Source of the DNA: an uncultured Clostridia bacterium
GTDB taxonomy: Bacteria > Bacillota > Clostridia > Oscillospirales > Acutalibacteraceae
Direction of reading: 5' to 3'
DNA: 61,935 nucleotides
NCBI GenBank assembly: GCA_947632385.1
Contig: CANRPD010000005.1
Coordinates: 1 to 61,935 of the forward strand
The first letter of the stretch is position 1, and each line of letters starts with the position of its first letter. This document shows, one piece after another, positions 53,855-61,858 of this stretch. A program made the position numbers and the translations under genes. The notes below the pieces were generated by a model that was not told the origin of the DNA, did not search any database, and worked only from the letters and a program-made list of their open reading frames with translations.

Positions 53855-54571
53855 ATGAAGACGCTCGGTGTGATCGGCGGGCTGGGGCCCATGGCTACCG
53901 CCCGGCTGCTGACCCGGATCATCGAAATGACGGACGCCTCCTGTGACCAGGAACACCTGGATGTGATCGTCTTTGACCGACCCCAGGTGCCGGACCGCAC
54001 GGCTTATCTGCTGGACCCCGAACACAGTGCGTCGCCTCTGCCCAGTATGCAGAACACCGCCCGGACCCTGGAAACACTGGGTGCGGGCGTCCTCTGTGCC
54101 CCCTGCGTGACTGCCCACTGCTATTTTGCGGAGCTGTCCGGCTGCGTGGCCGTCCCCTTCCTCAACATGGTGGAAGAGACCGCCGCTGAGATCCTGCGTT
54201 TTGGCAAAAAGAAGGTGGGTGTCCTGGCCACCAGCGGCACGATACACACCCGGCTGTTCCAGCAGGAATTCTCCCGCCAGGGACTCAGCTGGGCGGTCCC
54301 CTCCCAACAGGGACAGGCCACGGTGATGGAGGTCATTTATGACGAGATCAAACGCGGTTTGACACCAGACGCCCGAAAAGTCTCCGCTTTGTGCCAGGAA
54401 ATGGCTGCCCAGGGGTGCGACTGTGTGGTTTTGGGCTGCACCGAATTATCGCTCATCCCCAAGGAAATGCTGCCGGAAAACGGGAGCGTAGACGCCATGG
54501 ACGTGCTGGCCAAACGGTGTGTCACCGCCTGTGGAGGCAGATTGCGGGCAGAATTTGACCGGTTATTGTAG
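53855..54571 (+). CDS. racD: aspartate/glutamate racemase family protein
   Basis: A 238-aa racemase of the Asp/Glu family without cofactor. The two catalytic cysteines lie in CAPCVTAHCYF and VVLGCTELSL; GVIGGLGPMATARL is the family N-terminus. Together with the adjacent ligase, D-aspartate is the likely product. ATG 53855 follows GGAAAGGAG. A murI is present elsewhere, so this is a second racemase with a different job. Confidence 0.9.
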   Translation: MKTLGVIGGLGPMATARLLTRIIEMTDASCDQEHLDVIVFDRPQVPDRTAYLLDPEHSASPLPSMQNTARTLETLGAGVLCAPCVTAHCYFAELSGCVAVPFLNMVEETAAEILRFGKKKVGVLATSGTIHTRLFQQEFSRQGLSWAVPSQQGQATVMEVIYDEIKRGLTPDARKVSALCQEMAAQGCDCVVLGCTELSLIPKEMLPENGSVDAMDVLAKRCVTACGGRLRAEFDRLL

Positions 54572-54583
54572 GAGGAAGATCTT

Positions 54584-56437
54584 ATGTGCGGATTTGTAGG
54601 CTTTTTGAATACGCCGGAGCTTCGGGAACCCGACCGGGTCCTCCGTGCAATGGCAGACCGCATCGCCCACCGAGGCCCGGACGACGCAGATTATTACCGG
54701 GACGATCGGATCAGCCTTGGGTTCCGCAGGCTTTCCATCATCGACCTGGCGGGTGGCCGGCAGCCTCTGCGCAACGAGGACGGCAGCAAGGTCCTGGTCT
54801 TCAACGGGGAGATCTACAATTATCAGGCCCTGCGGGAAGACCTGCTGCAAAGGGGCCATGTATTCACCACCAAGAGCGACTCCGAGACCATCCTCCACGG
54901 CTACGAGGAATTCGGCAAGGACATTTTGCAAAAGCTGCGGGGCATGTTCGCTTTTGTCATCTGGAACAAGGAAAAAGAGGAGCTTTTCGGGGCCCGGGAT
55001 ATCTTTGGCATCAAGCCGTTTTACTACTATCAAAACGACGAGCAGTTCCTTTTCGGATCGGAGATCAAATCCTTTCTCTCCCATCCAGGGTTCAAAAAGG
55101 AATTGGACGAGGAGAAGATCCCCGAATATCTGTCCTATGAGTACATTCCCTATGAGAACACCATCTTCAAAAACGTGTACAAGCTGCCCGGGGCCCATTG
55201 TATGACCTATCGGGACGGGAAACTGACCGTAGAACGGTACTACCGCATCCGGTACAGCATCGAAGAGGACCGGTCTCAGGAATACTGGGAAGAACAGATC
55301 CAGAAAGAATTTGAAGAATCCGTGGCCATGCATCAGATCAGCGATGTGGAAGTGGGCTGTTTCCTCTCCTCCGGGGTGGATTCCAGCTACGTGGTCCGGG
55401 AGATCAGCAAAGGTACCGAAAAAGTCAAGACCTTTTCGGTAGGGTACACGGAAGAAAAATACAGTGAGCTGCCCTATGCCCAGGAGTTCTCCCAGGAGAT
55501 CGGCGTCCCCAACATCGCGAACAAGGTCAGTGCGGACGATTTTTTCGACGCCATGCCGGAGATCCAGTATTTCATGGATGAGCCCCTGCCCAACCCCTCG
55601 GAAATTCCTCTGTATTTTCTGGCTAAAAATGCCCGGCAATACGTAAAGGTGGTACTTTCCGGAGAAGGCGCCGACGAGCTGTTTGGTGGGTACCCCATGT
55701 ACCTGCAGGGCGGGCATTTTGCCAACTATGAGAAGAAAGTACCCAGGCCCTTCCGCAAGCTGGCGGGGGCCGTGGCCGGAGCCCTGCCGGAATTCAAGGG
55801 CAAGCATTTTTTGATGCGGGGTGCGCAGCAGCCCTATCAGCGGTTCATGCGAGCCAATTATGTGTTCCAGGAAAAAGAGCGGCAAAAGTACTTGAAACGG
55901 CCCATCACGTCCAAACCCCCAGAGGAATACAGCAAACGGTATTTTGATGAGGTGCCGGACCTGGACGAGCCCACTCAGCTCCAGTATGTGGACATGCACA
56001 CCTGGATGATCTATGACATCCTGCTCAAGGCCGACCGGATGAGCATGGCCAATTCCCTGGAACTGCGGGTGCCGTTCCTGGATAAAAAAATGCTGGAGCT
56101 CTCCACCCGCATCCCCAGCCGGTACCGTGCCGACTGCGCCACCGAAACCACCAAAAAGGCCCTGCGGGGGGCCGCTTTCAAACAGCTGCCGGAAAAAACG
56201 GCAACGCGCAAAAAGCTGGGCTTTCCGGTGCCGCTTTCCGACTGGCTGCGACAGGACAAGTACTATGAAAAAGTCAAAGCTGCTTTCCAGAGCGACATTG
56301 CTGAAAAATTCTTCATCACGGACGAATTGATGAAGCTGCTGGACGATCACAAGGCCGGCCGGGCGCTCAACATGCAGAAGATCTGGTCTTTTTACACCTT
56401 TATCGTGTGGTATGAGCAGTTCTTTGTGAAAAACTGA
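54584..56437 (+). CDS. asnB: glutamine-dependent asparagine synthetase-like amidotransferase (copy 2)
   Basis: A 617-aa paralog of the first gene, 12 nt after the racemase. It has the same Cys2 glutaminase (MCGFVGFL), FLSSGVDSSYV and SGEGADELFGG. The two copies align along their full length, so the cluster has an internal duplication or a paired specialisation. ATG 54584 follows GGAGGAAG. It is followed by a terminator at 56598. Confidence 0.92.
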   Translation: MCGFVGFLNTPELREPDRVLRAMADRIAHRGPDDADYYRDDRISLGFRRLSIIDLAGGRQPLRNEDGSKVLVFNGEIYNYQALREDLLQRGHVFTTKSDSETILHGYEEFGKDILQKLRGMFAFVIWNKEKEELFGARDIFGIKPFYYYQNDEQFLFGSEIKSFLSHPGFKKELDEEKIPEYLSYEYIPYENTIFKNVYKLPGAHCMTYRDGKLTVERYYRIRYSIEEDRSQEYWEEQIQKEFEESVAMHQISDVEVGCFLSSGVDSSYVVREISKGTEKVKTFSVGYTEEKYSELPYAQEFSQEIGVPNIANKVSADDFFDAMPEIQYFMDEPLPNPSEIPLYFLAKNARQYVKVVLSGEGADELFGGYPMYLQGGHFANYEKKVPRPFRKLAGAVAGALPEFKGKHFLMRGAQQPYQRFMRANYVFQEKERQKYLKRPITSKPPEEYSKRYFDEVPDLDEPTQLQYVDMHTWMIYDILLKADRMSMANSLELRVPFLDKKMLELSTRIPSRYRADCATETTKKALRGAAFKQLPEKTATRKKLGFPVPLSDWLRQDKYYEKVKAAFQSDIAEKFFITDELMKLLDDHKAGRALNMQKIWSFYTFIVWYEQFFVKN

Positions 56438-56597
56438 CCGAAGAAAGCCATCCCACGGAGATCCTCTTGTTTGAAGCCCAGGATCGGAACGATTGGAAAC
56501 CTACACTCAACTCTGACCTGCTGGACATCCAGGGCACGATTTCGATCGCAGTGACCTGTTCGGGGGTGCGGTAGACGACGCATCCCGGGTCTTCGAC

Positions 56598-56634
56598 AAA
56601 AAAGTACGTCTCCGTTTGGGGGACGTACTTTTTA
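56598..56634. terminator. terminator after asnB copy 2
   Basis: Stem AAGTACGTC-t-CC with GG-g-GACGTACTT followed by TTTT. It lies between convergent genes and also serves pyrE. Bases 56440-56590 before it show no supported gene. Confidence 0.85.
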
Positions 56635-56658
56635 TTTATCGAAAAAGCTTGAAACCGG

Positions 56659-57333
56659 TCAGGAGCGGTCTGCTAAAATGCAGTACTGGGCCATGTAGTC
56701 TTCCATGGCGCGGAGCAGGTCGGGATCGGTATGCTGCTCTTTGAGATAGGCGTGGATATCCTCCACCGTGACGATGGGGTGAACATGCAGGCCGAATTCC
56801 TCCTCCACCTCCTGGATGCTGGTCTTGCCCGGCATCGTGCCCACCTCACAGCGGTCCACGCTGATGAACATGTGCTCCACCCGGACATCCGCGCAGGCCT
56901 TGAGCAGCGGCATGACCTCCCGCACGGCGGTACCTGCGGTGATCACGTCTTCGATGAGGGCCACCCGGTCGCCGTCCCAGACCTTACAGCCGATGATACT
57001 GCCGCCTTCTCCGTGGTCCTTGGCCTCCTTGCGGTTGAAGAAATACGGCTTGTCTAAGCCGAAATCCCGATACAGCGCCACCGAGCACGTCACCACCAGG
57101 GGGATTCCCTTGTATGCCGGGCCAAACAGGGCGTCAAAATCGCCATCGATGGTCTCCTTCACCAACTGTGCATAGTAGATCCCCAGACGGGCCATCTGGG
57201 CGCCAGTTCTGTAATTTCCGGTGTTGATAAAGTACGGTGTGTTCCGACCGCTTTTGGTGATAAAATGGCCAAACCGCAGCACATCGGATGCCATCATGAA
57301 TTCGATAAACTCTCTCTTTTTTTCTGTCAGCAC
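56659..57333 (-). CDS. pyrE: orotate phosphoribosyltransferase
   Basis: Makes orotidine monophosphate from orotate and PRPP in pyrimidine synthesis. The PRPP-binding motif is VALIEDVITAGTAVREV. Length (224 aa) is normal. Start GTG 57333 follows AAAGGAAG; the open frame reaches 57363 but overlaps the MBL gene end. No other pyrimidine genes are nearby. Confidence 0.96.
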   Translation of the reverse strand: MLTEKKREFIEFMMASDVLRFGHFITKSGRNTPYFINTGNYRTGAQMARLGIYYAQLVKETIDGDFDALFGPAYKGIPLVVTCSVALYRDFGLDKPYFFNRKEAKDHGEGGSIIGCKVWDGDRVALIEDVITAGTAVREVMPLLKACADVRVEHMFISVDRCEVGTMPGKTSIQEVEEEFGLHVHPIVTVEDIHAYLKEQHTDPDLLRAMEDYMAQYCILADRS

Positions 57334-57359
57334 AATGGATCTTCCTTTCTCTTTTGGGG

Positions 57360-58382
57360 TCAAGGGCCTCCTTCCATGGAGGGAAGGCCCTGGATCACGG
57401 TCAACTGCTTCCCGTCTGTCGAAAACAGCAAGGTGCGGTCCTCGTCGGTACGAAGGACCTGGACGCCCGCATCCAGCAGACGGGCCAAAGTCTCTGAATG
57501 GGGGTGACCATAGGGGTTATCCGCCCCACAGCTGATCACTGCATAGTCTGGGGCGACAGCACACAAAAACGAAGCGGTGGTGGATGTAGACGAACCGTGG
57601 TGACCGCATTTGAGCACCTGCGCATGGAGATCGGAGACATGCTCCAGGATCTGGGCTTCTGCCTCACCTTCCGCATCGCCGGTAAGCAGGAAGGAGGTCT
57701 CCCCGTAGGATACTCGAAGCACAGCAGAAAAGTTATTCAGTTCCTCCCAATCCGCATCTTCTTCTGGGGAGAGCACCTGTACGGTCAAAGAAGCAGGCGT
57801 TTCAACTTGAGAACCCCGCACCAGCCGGATCACCGGAAGCCCTGTTTCCGACGCAGCGTCCAGCACATGCTCATAGGAAACGGTGGTGGGCGCGTATTCT
57901 TCCGGCACCACAGGCATGTACAGCCGGTCCACCGGCATCTGCTCCAAAATCTCGCCCATCCCGCCCATGTGATCGCTGTGTGGGTGACTCATCACCAGAG
58001 CGTCCAGCCGGTCCACGCCCAGGGCACGGAGCGCCTGAAGCAGCCCGTTGGCATATTCACGTTCTCCGGTATCGATGAGCATGTGAAACGTCCCGCTTGC
58101 ATCGGTGAACCGCACCAGCTGACTGTCCCCCTGACCCACATCGAAGAAGTAGACCTCCAGGGAGCCATCAGTGGGTTGGGATAGCAGATCCGATGACGGG
58201 ACCGGCGATAGATCTCCTGGAAAAAGGTCCTGGGGAAGCCAACCGCCTTTCCAAACGCCCACTGCAAGGGCCAGTACAACCGCTAAGCCAAACAGCAGGA
58301 TACGGGTCCCTCGCTTGACATGTACAGATCTGCGGGAACGAAACGAACGGGAGGAGAAATCTTTAATCCTCTTCTTCCCCAT
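57360..58382 (-). CDS. ComEC-type metallo-beta-lactamase fold hydrolase, membrane anchored
   Basis: A 340-aa protein: basic N-terminus, one transmembrane helix (residues about 27-46), then the beta-lactamase-like domain of ComEC (YFFDVGQGDSQLV, LVMSHPHSDHMGG, LLTGDAEGEAEAQIL, VLKCGHHGSSTSTTASFL). The HxHxDH zinc site is complete. Free-standing ComEC-like proteins are thought to be secreted or surface nucleases or phosphodiesterases. ATG 58382 overlaps the previous gene by 20 nt. Confidence 0.9.
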   Translation of the reverse strand: MGKKRIKDFSSRSFRSRRSVHVKRGTRILLFGLAVVLALAVGVWKGGWLPQDLFPGDLSPVPSSDLLSQPTDGSLEVYFFDVGQGDSQLVRFTDASGTFHMLIDTGEREYANGLLQALRALGVDRLDALVMSHPHSDHMGGMGEILEQMPVDRLYMPVVPEEYAPTTVSYEHVLDAASETGLPVIRLVRGSQVETPASLTVQVLSPEEDADWEELNNFSAVLRVSYGETSFLLTGDAEGEAEAQILEHVSDLHAQVLKCGHHGSSTSTTASFLCAVAPDYAVISCGADNPYGHPHSETLARLLDAGVQVLRTDEDRTLLFSTDGKQLTVIQGLPSMEGGP

Positions 58383-58629
58383 TGGGCTTATAGAGATTGA
58401 ATCGGAACAGTTTGGACTCATCGGCCTCCCGCTCGCACATGACAAAGGCCTCGGCGATCTTCCCGCCTTCGATGAGGTTGGTCAGGCCCACCAGCTGGCT
58501 CAGCTTGCTCTTGAGATTCAACCGATCTCCGTCCCGGGTCATCAGATAGACCTCGCCCTCACATCCGTCCAGGACCTGCAGGAAAGCAGGCACGTCGATA
58601 TCATGCAGCTCGATCATTTTGGGTGACAT
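58363..58629 (-). CDS. conserved small protein of unknown function
   Basis: An 88-aa soluble protein (IELHDIDVPAFLQVLDGCEGEVYLMTRDGDRLNLKSKLSQL...). I recognise it as a conserved Oscillospiraceae small protein but not its function. ATG 58629 follows CAAGGAGGAATGC. The stop overlaps the start of the ComEC-type gene, so translation is probably coupled. Confidence 0.75.
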   Translation of the reverse strand: MSPKMIELHDIDVPAFLQVLDGCEGEVYLMTRDGDRLNLKSKLSQLVGLTNLIEGGKIAEAFVMCEREADESKLFRFNLYKPNGEEED

Positions 58630-58750
58630 ATGCATTCCTCCTTGATGTCCCCTGGTTGAGAACGCCTTTGGACGTTGTCCCCATTTTAGCATACCCCGCT
58701 CCATTTGGCAACCTTCCCCATGCGTTTTCCGGCGTAAAAAAAGTCATTCC

Positions 58751-58837
58751 GTCCGGCCCCGACCGCGCCGGACCGCCCCAAGGGCTGTCCGCGTTTTGCC
58801 CGTTGGGCAAAACGCCGCCCGTTCAAAGAACGGGCGG
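58751..58837. repeat. cluster of three hairpins between spoVAD and the 88-aa gene
   Basis: Stems: 58751-58757 with 58767-58773 (7 bp); 58791-58801 with 58805-58815 (perfect 11 bp, GTT triloop); 58815-58824 with 58828-58837 (10 bp, AAA triloop). The last two share the base at 58815, so they are back to back. The 281-nt gap holds no gene I can support. The element resembles those at 16034-16163 and 40308-40452. Confidence 0.7.
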
Positions 58838-58909
58838 GCGCGGGCGGGGGCCAGCGTAGCACAAAGCCGCGAAACGGACTGCTCGCCAAAACAGTCAAAG
58901 GCATCCGTG

Positions 58910-59914
58910 TCATTCTACGGTCAACTGGACCACATGGCATATTCCCGGAATGGGCTCTCCCTGCTGTTGGCTGGTAGTGCTCATCAATGCGCCTGTGGCA
59001 CAAAACAGCACGTTGCGAAGCACTTTCTGTTCCATCTGTGTGAAAATATGTCCGCACAGTACGGAAGCAGAACACCCACAGCCGGATCCCCCGGCATGCA
59101 CATCCTGCTCCTCTCGATCGTAGAGCATCAGGCCGCAGTCGTTGTGCACCGGTCGAAGATCGACCCCGTTGTCCTCTGTCAGGTCGTACAGCAGCCGAGT
59201 GCCTACCAACCCCAGGTCCCCAGTAAAGATGCGGTCAAAGTCCTCCGGTCGAGAGCCGGTGTCCTCCAAAAACTGCAAAATGCTCTGTGCAGCGGCCGGG
59301 GCCATGGCCGCTCCCATATTGCTGGGATCCTTGATCCCCAGCTCGCGGATCCGTCCCACCAAGCCTCGCCGCACCCGGATCTTACCGCCGGTCCCCAAGA
59401 CAACCGCTCCCGCTGCCGTGGCCGTCCACTGTGCCGTGGGTGTGCGCTGTGCGCCGTATTCCAGCGGTGTCCGAAACTGACGCTCCGCCGAGCAAAAATG
59501 GGAACTGGTCACCGCGACAGCGCGCTGGGCCGCACCGGCATCCACCGCCATCGCCGCCATCAGCAGGGTCTGCGCCATGGTAGAACAGGCCCCGTATTGG
59601 CCCAGAAAGGGGATCTCATACTCCAGCAGGCCAAAGGTGGAGGAAATACATTGGTTGAGCAGGTCCCCGGCAAAGATCATGTCGACCCCGTCTGCCGTGC
59701 AGCCCGCCTTATCCAATGCCACGGCGACCGCTTCGTTTTGCAGCTGTGCTTCCGCCTTTTCCCAGCTCGTATACCCCAGAGAGACATCGTCAAACGTCTG
59801 GTCAAAATACGCGCTCAGAGGGCCCTGCCCCTCCTTTTTCCCGCCGACGGCGCCGGCTCCCAATACCGTGGGCGGCGCGGTGAACTCCACCGTTCCCCGT
59901 CCGATCCGTTTCAT
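58910..59914 (-). CDS. spoVAD: stage V sporulation protein AD
   Basis: Binds dipicolinic acid and helps take it into the spore. The 334-aa thiolase-like protein has GACSTMAQTL with the family cysteine, HNDCGLMLYD, and GGSGCGCSASV near the end. ATG 59914 follows GGAGGGGAAAGG. spoVAC is 17 nt upstream. The next spoVA gene (spoVAE) is not found downstream; a hairpin cluster follows instead. Confidence 0.96.
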   Translation of the reverse strand: MKRIGRGTVEFTAPPTVLGAGAVGGKKEGQGPLSAYFDQTFDDVSLGYTSWEKAEAQLQNEAVAVALDKAGCTADGVDMIFAGDLLNQCISSTFGLLEYEIPFLGQYGACSTMAQTLLMAAMAVDAGAAQRAVAVTSSHFCSAERQFRTPLEYGAQRTPTAQWTATAAGAVVLGTGGKIRVRRGLVGRIRELGIKDPSNMGAAMAPAAAQSILQFLEDTGSRPEDFDRIFTGDLGLVGTRLLYDLTEDNGVDLRPVHNDCGLMLYDREEQDVHAGGSGCGCSASVLCGHIFTQMEQKVLRNVLFCATGALMSTTSQQQGEPIPGICHVVQLTVE

Positions 59915-59931
59915 CCTTTCCCCTCCTCTCT

Positions 59932-60375
59932 TTACAGTCCGAACAGAAACACGATCAGCCCGTACACCACACTGGCAGTGATCCCGAAAACGAGAACCGG
60001 ACCGGACACGGCGAACATCTTCGCACCCAGCCCAATGATAAACCCCTCGCTTTTAAATTCCATGGCCGGAGAAACCATCGAATTGGCAAACCCGGTGATG
60101 GGCACCAACGTACCGGCTCCCGCATGTTTGGCAATATTATCGTACCAGCCCAGAGCGGTCAATGACGCAGAAATGAGAATCAAACTGACCGATACCGCCA
60201 TGCGGGCATCTGGCAATTCCAGTCCCAGGTTTTGGTACATCCGGCAGAGTACCTGCCCCACTGTGCAGATAAACCCGCCAAACAGAAAAGCCAACAGGCA
60301 GTCCTTGACAACGGGAGAATCCGGTGACGCCGCCTGGACTTGTCGGCCGTACTGCTGTTTCGTGATGGTCTTCAC
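59932..60375 (-). CDS. spoVAC: stage V sporulation protein AC
   Basis: Membrane channel component for moving dipicolinic acid in and out of the spore; SpoVAC is thought to be a mechanosensitive channel. The 147-aa product has four hydrophobic helices and SPAMEFKSEGFIIGLGAKMF. Start GTG 60375 follows GGAGGGACG. The longer open frame has no ribosome site. A SigG/SigF-like promoter lies upstream. Confidence 0.95.
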   Translation of the reverse strand: MKTITKQQYGRQVQAASPDSPVVKDCLLAFLFGGFICTVGQVLCRMYQNLGLELPDARMAVSVSLILISASLTALGWYDNIAKHAGAGTLVPITGFANSMVSPAMEFKSEGFIIGLGAKMFAVSGPVLVFGITASVVYGLIVFLFGL

Positions 60376-60404
60376 ATACGTCCCTCCACATATTTTGATA
60401 CCTC

Positions 60405-60435
60405 TAGTCTGGACGAGCCAGCGCCACTTTATACC
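60405..60435 (-). promoter_or_regulatory. likely SigG/SigF promoter of spoVAC-spoVAD
   Basis: On the minus strand GGTATA (60435-60430), 18-nt gap, CAGACTA (60411-60405), against the SigG consensus GHATR and CATWHTA with one mismatch in the -10. Forespore sigma control of spoVA is known in Bacillus. Confidence 0.45.
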
Positions 60436-60511
60436 GGCTATCTTCCCCCGGGAAAACCTCCGGTCCTGTGGGCTAGAAAGCGGGTTTGTCTGGTTCGAGA
60501 AAAAGCGCATG

Positions 60512-60542
60512 AAAAAGCTCCCCCATCTGAAAGGGGGGAGCC
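60512..60542 (-). terminator. intrinsic terminator of the SGNH gene
   Basis: An 8-bp stem (60517-60524 with 60534-60541) followed by TTTTT on the minus strand. Confidence 0.8.
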
Positions 60543-60559
60543 AAAGAAACAGCAGACGG

Positions 60560-61153
60560 TCAGAGGTCCAGTTCCCGGCGAATGAACCTGGCGATTGCTC
60601 GGGCGCAGACCCGGTAGCCTTCCTCCGTCAGGTGGAGGAGATCTTCACACTTGTAAGCATGGGGATCCTGGGCACAGAGTGCATACAGATCATTGACCGG
60701 TACCTGTTCCTCCGCCATCAGGGCCTTTGCCGCGTCGTTATAGGCCCGGACCCATTCGTCGTTATACTGGATGGACAGCGCACCGGTCCCCGTCACATCG
60801 GCAGCCACGCCGGGAGAAAGGATGGGCGTGGTGGTGGCAAAAACCGGTTTTGCGCCGTTTTTGCGGATCTCCCGGAGGATCCGGTGCAGAAAATGCAGAT
60901 ATTCCGGGATCGGATGAATGGCCTCCTCCATAGGGGACTCGATATTCATATCCCAATATCCATTGTTCCAATGGACCAGATCAAAGGGACCAAAGTGGCG
61001 GAACATCTGATTCATCTGCCACAGGGTATAGGCTGCGAACCGACCGTTGTCGTACGGGTCATAGACCACTTCACACACGCCCTTGAGTTCCTCGGCCACA
61101 TAGTCGTCATAGCCCATACGAATGGAATCGCCCAATAAAAGCACACGTTTCAT
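60560..61153 (-). CDS. SGNH/GDSL-family hydrolase
   Basis: A 197-aa SGNH hydrolase, probably a cytoplasmic esterase. Catalytic Ser in LLLGDSIRMG; the Asp/His pair lies in KCEDLLHLTEEGYRV. HWNNGYWDM may be block III. ATG 61153 follows AAAGGAGC. It forms an operon with the AlkZ-like gene 14 nt upstream and is followed by a terminator at 60512. Confidence 0.88.
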   Translation of the reverse strand: MKRVLLLGDSIRMGYDDYVAEELKGVCEVVYDPYDNGRFAAYTLWQMNQMFRHFGPFDLVHWNNGYWDMNIESPMEEAIHPIPEYLHFLHRILREIRKNGAKPVFATTTPILSPGVAADVTGTGALSIQYNDEWVRAYNDAAKALMAEEQVPVNDLYALCAQDPHAYKCEDLLHLTEEGYRVCARAIARFIRRELDL

Positions 61154-61167
61154 GTTCCTGCTCCTTT

Positions 61168-61842
61168 CTACCCCAACAGTTTCAGTAAGGCCGTCTCTTC
61201 CGCTTGGGGGAATCGTTCCCGCAGCCGGGCGATCAACCGCTCCTTCGACACCGTCGGAGCACATTGATAACACCGATCCACAAATTCCCGTCCCAACAGG
61301 CTTTCTGGGGTCGCATATCGGGCCACGCCCCATCCGTACCGTTTCCCCTGCTTGTCCACACGGTACTCAAAATCCGCAATGACTACGTACAGCTGGTGTT
61401 GCAGCCGGGTAATGACGGTTTCAAAGCCCTTATTGCCGTCCTTCCGATAATTGGCGGCCTTTTTCAGCTCTCCGGTCTGCATGGACCCAGCACGGTCCAG
61501 CACCTGATACAGCGCCCAGTCCTTGGCAGGAGCCAGTCCATCCTCCCACCGGGCGTCATAATCATAGCCGTCTCTTCGATAGTTGAGCAGATCCGGAAGC
61601 CAGTCCAAACTGACAAAGCCCGCCTTGCCGCCAAAAAACTTGCCGTACACACACATGCCCGACCGGGCGACTGGACCTTTCCATTCCCAAGGGCCATCCT
61701 CCGTGTCGGAAAACCACAGCCGGGAAGGTGTGTGTTCTTCCACGGACAGGCCCGGAACCGGGCACTGAAAAAACGGCAGAAATCCCGCCCGCCGGACGTT
61801 CTCCATCAGTGCCTCCGGGCTGTTGACTTCCATGAGATCCAT
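61168..61842 (-). CDS. AlkZ-related protein
   Basis: A 224-aa protein resembling the AlkZ-related group, distant relatives of the winged-helix DNA glycosylase AlkZ/YcaQ (YDYDARWEDGLAPAKDWALYQVLDRAGSMQTGELKKAANY, then the RYGWGVARYATPESL region). The catalytic QxQ/QxD motif of true AlkZ is not evident, so activity is uncertain. It is the first gene of the unit; the 16-bp repeat lies just upstream. Confidence 0.6.
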   Translation of the reverse strand: MDLMEVNSPEALMENVRRAGFLPFFQCPVPGLSVEEHTPSRLWFSDTEDGPWEWKGPVARSGMCVYGKFFGGKAGFVSLDWLPDLLNYRRDGYDYDARWEDGLAPAKDWALYQVLDRAGSMQTGELKKAANYRKDGNKGFETVITRLQHQLYVVIADFEYRVDKQGKRYGWGVARYATPESLLGREFVDRCYQCAPTVSKERLIARLRERFPQAEETALLKLLG

Positions 61843-61858
61843 AAACGGTCCCCCTTTT

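Noticed and set aside
56440-56590. Remnant gene between asnB copy 2 and pyrE
   Set aside because: Short open stretches in two frames show no family pattern, ribosome site or start; probably untranslated.
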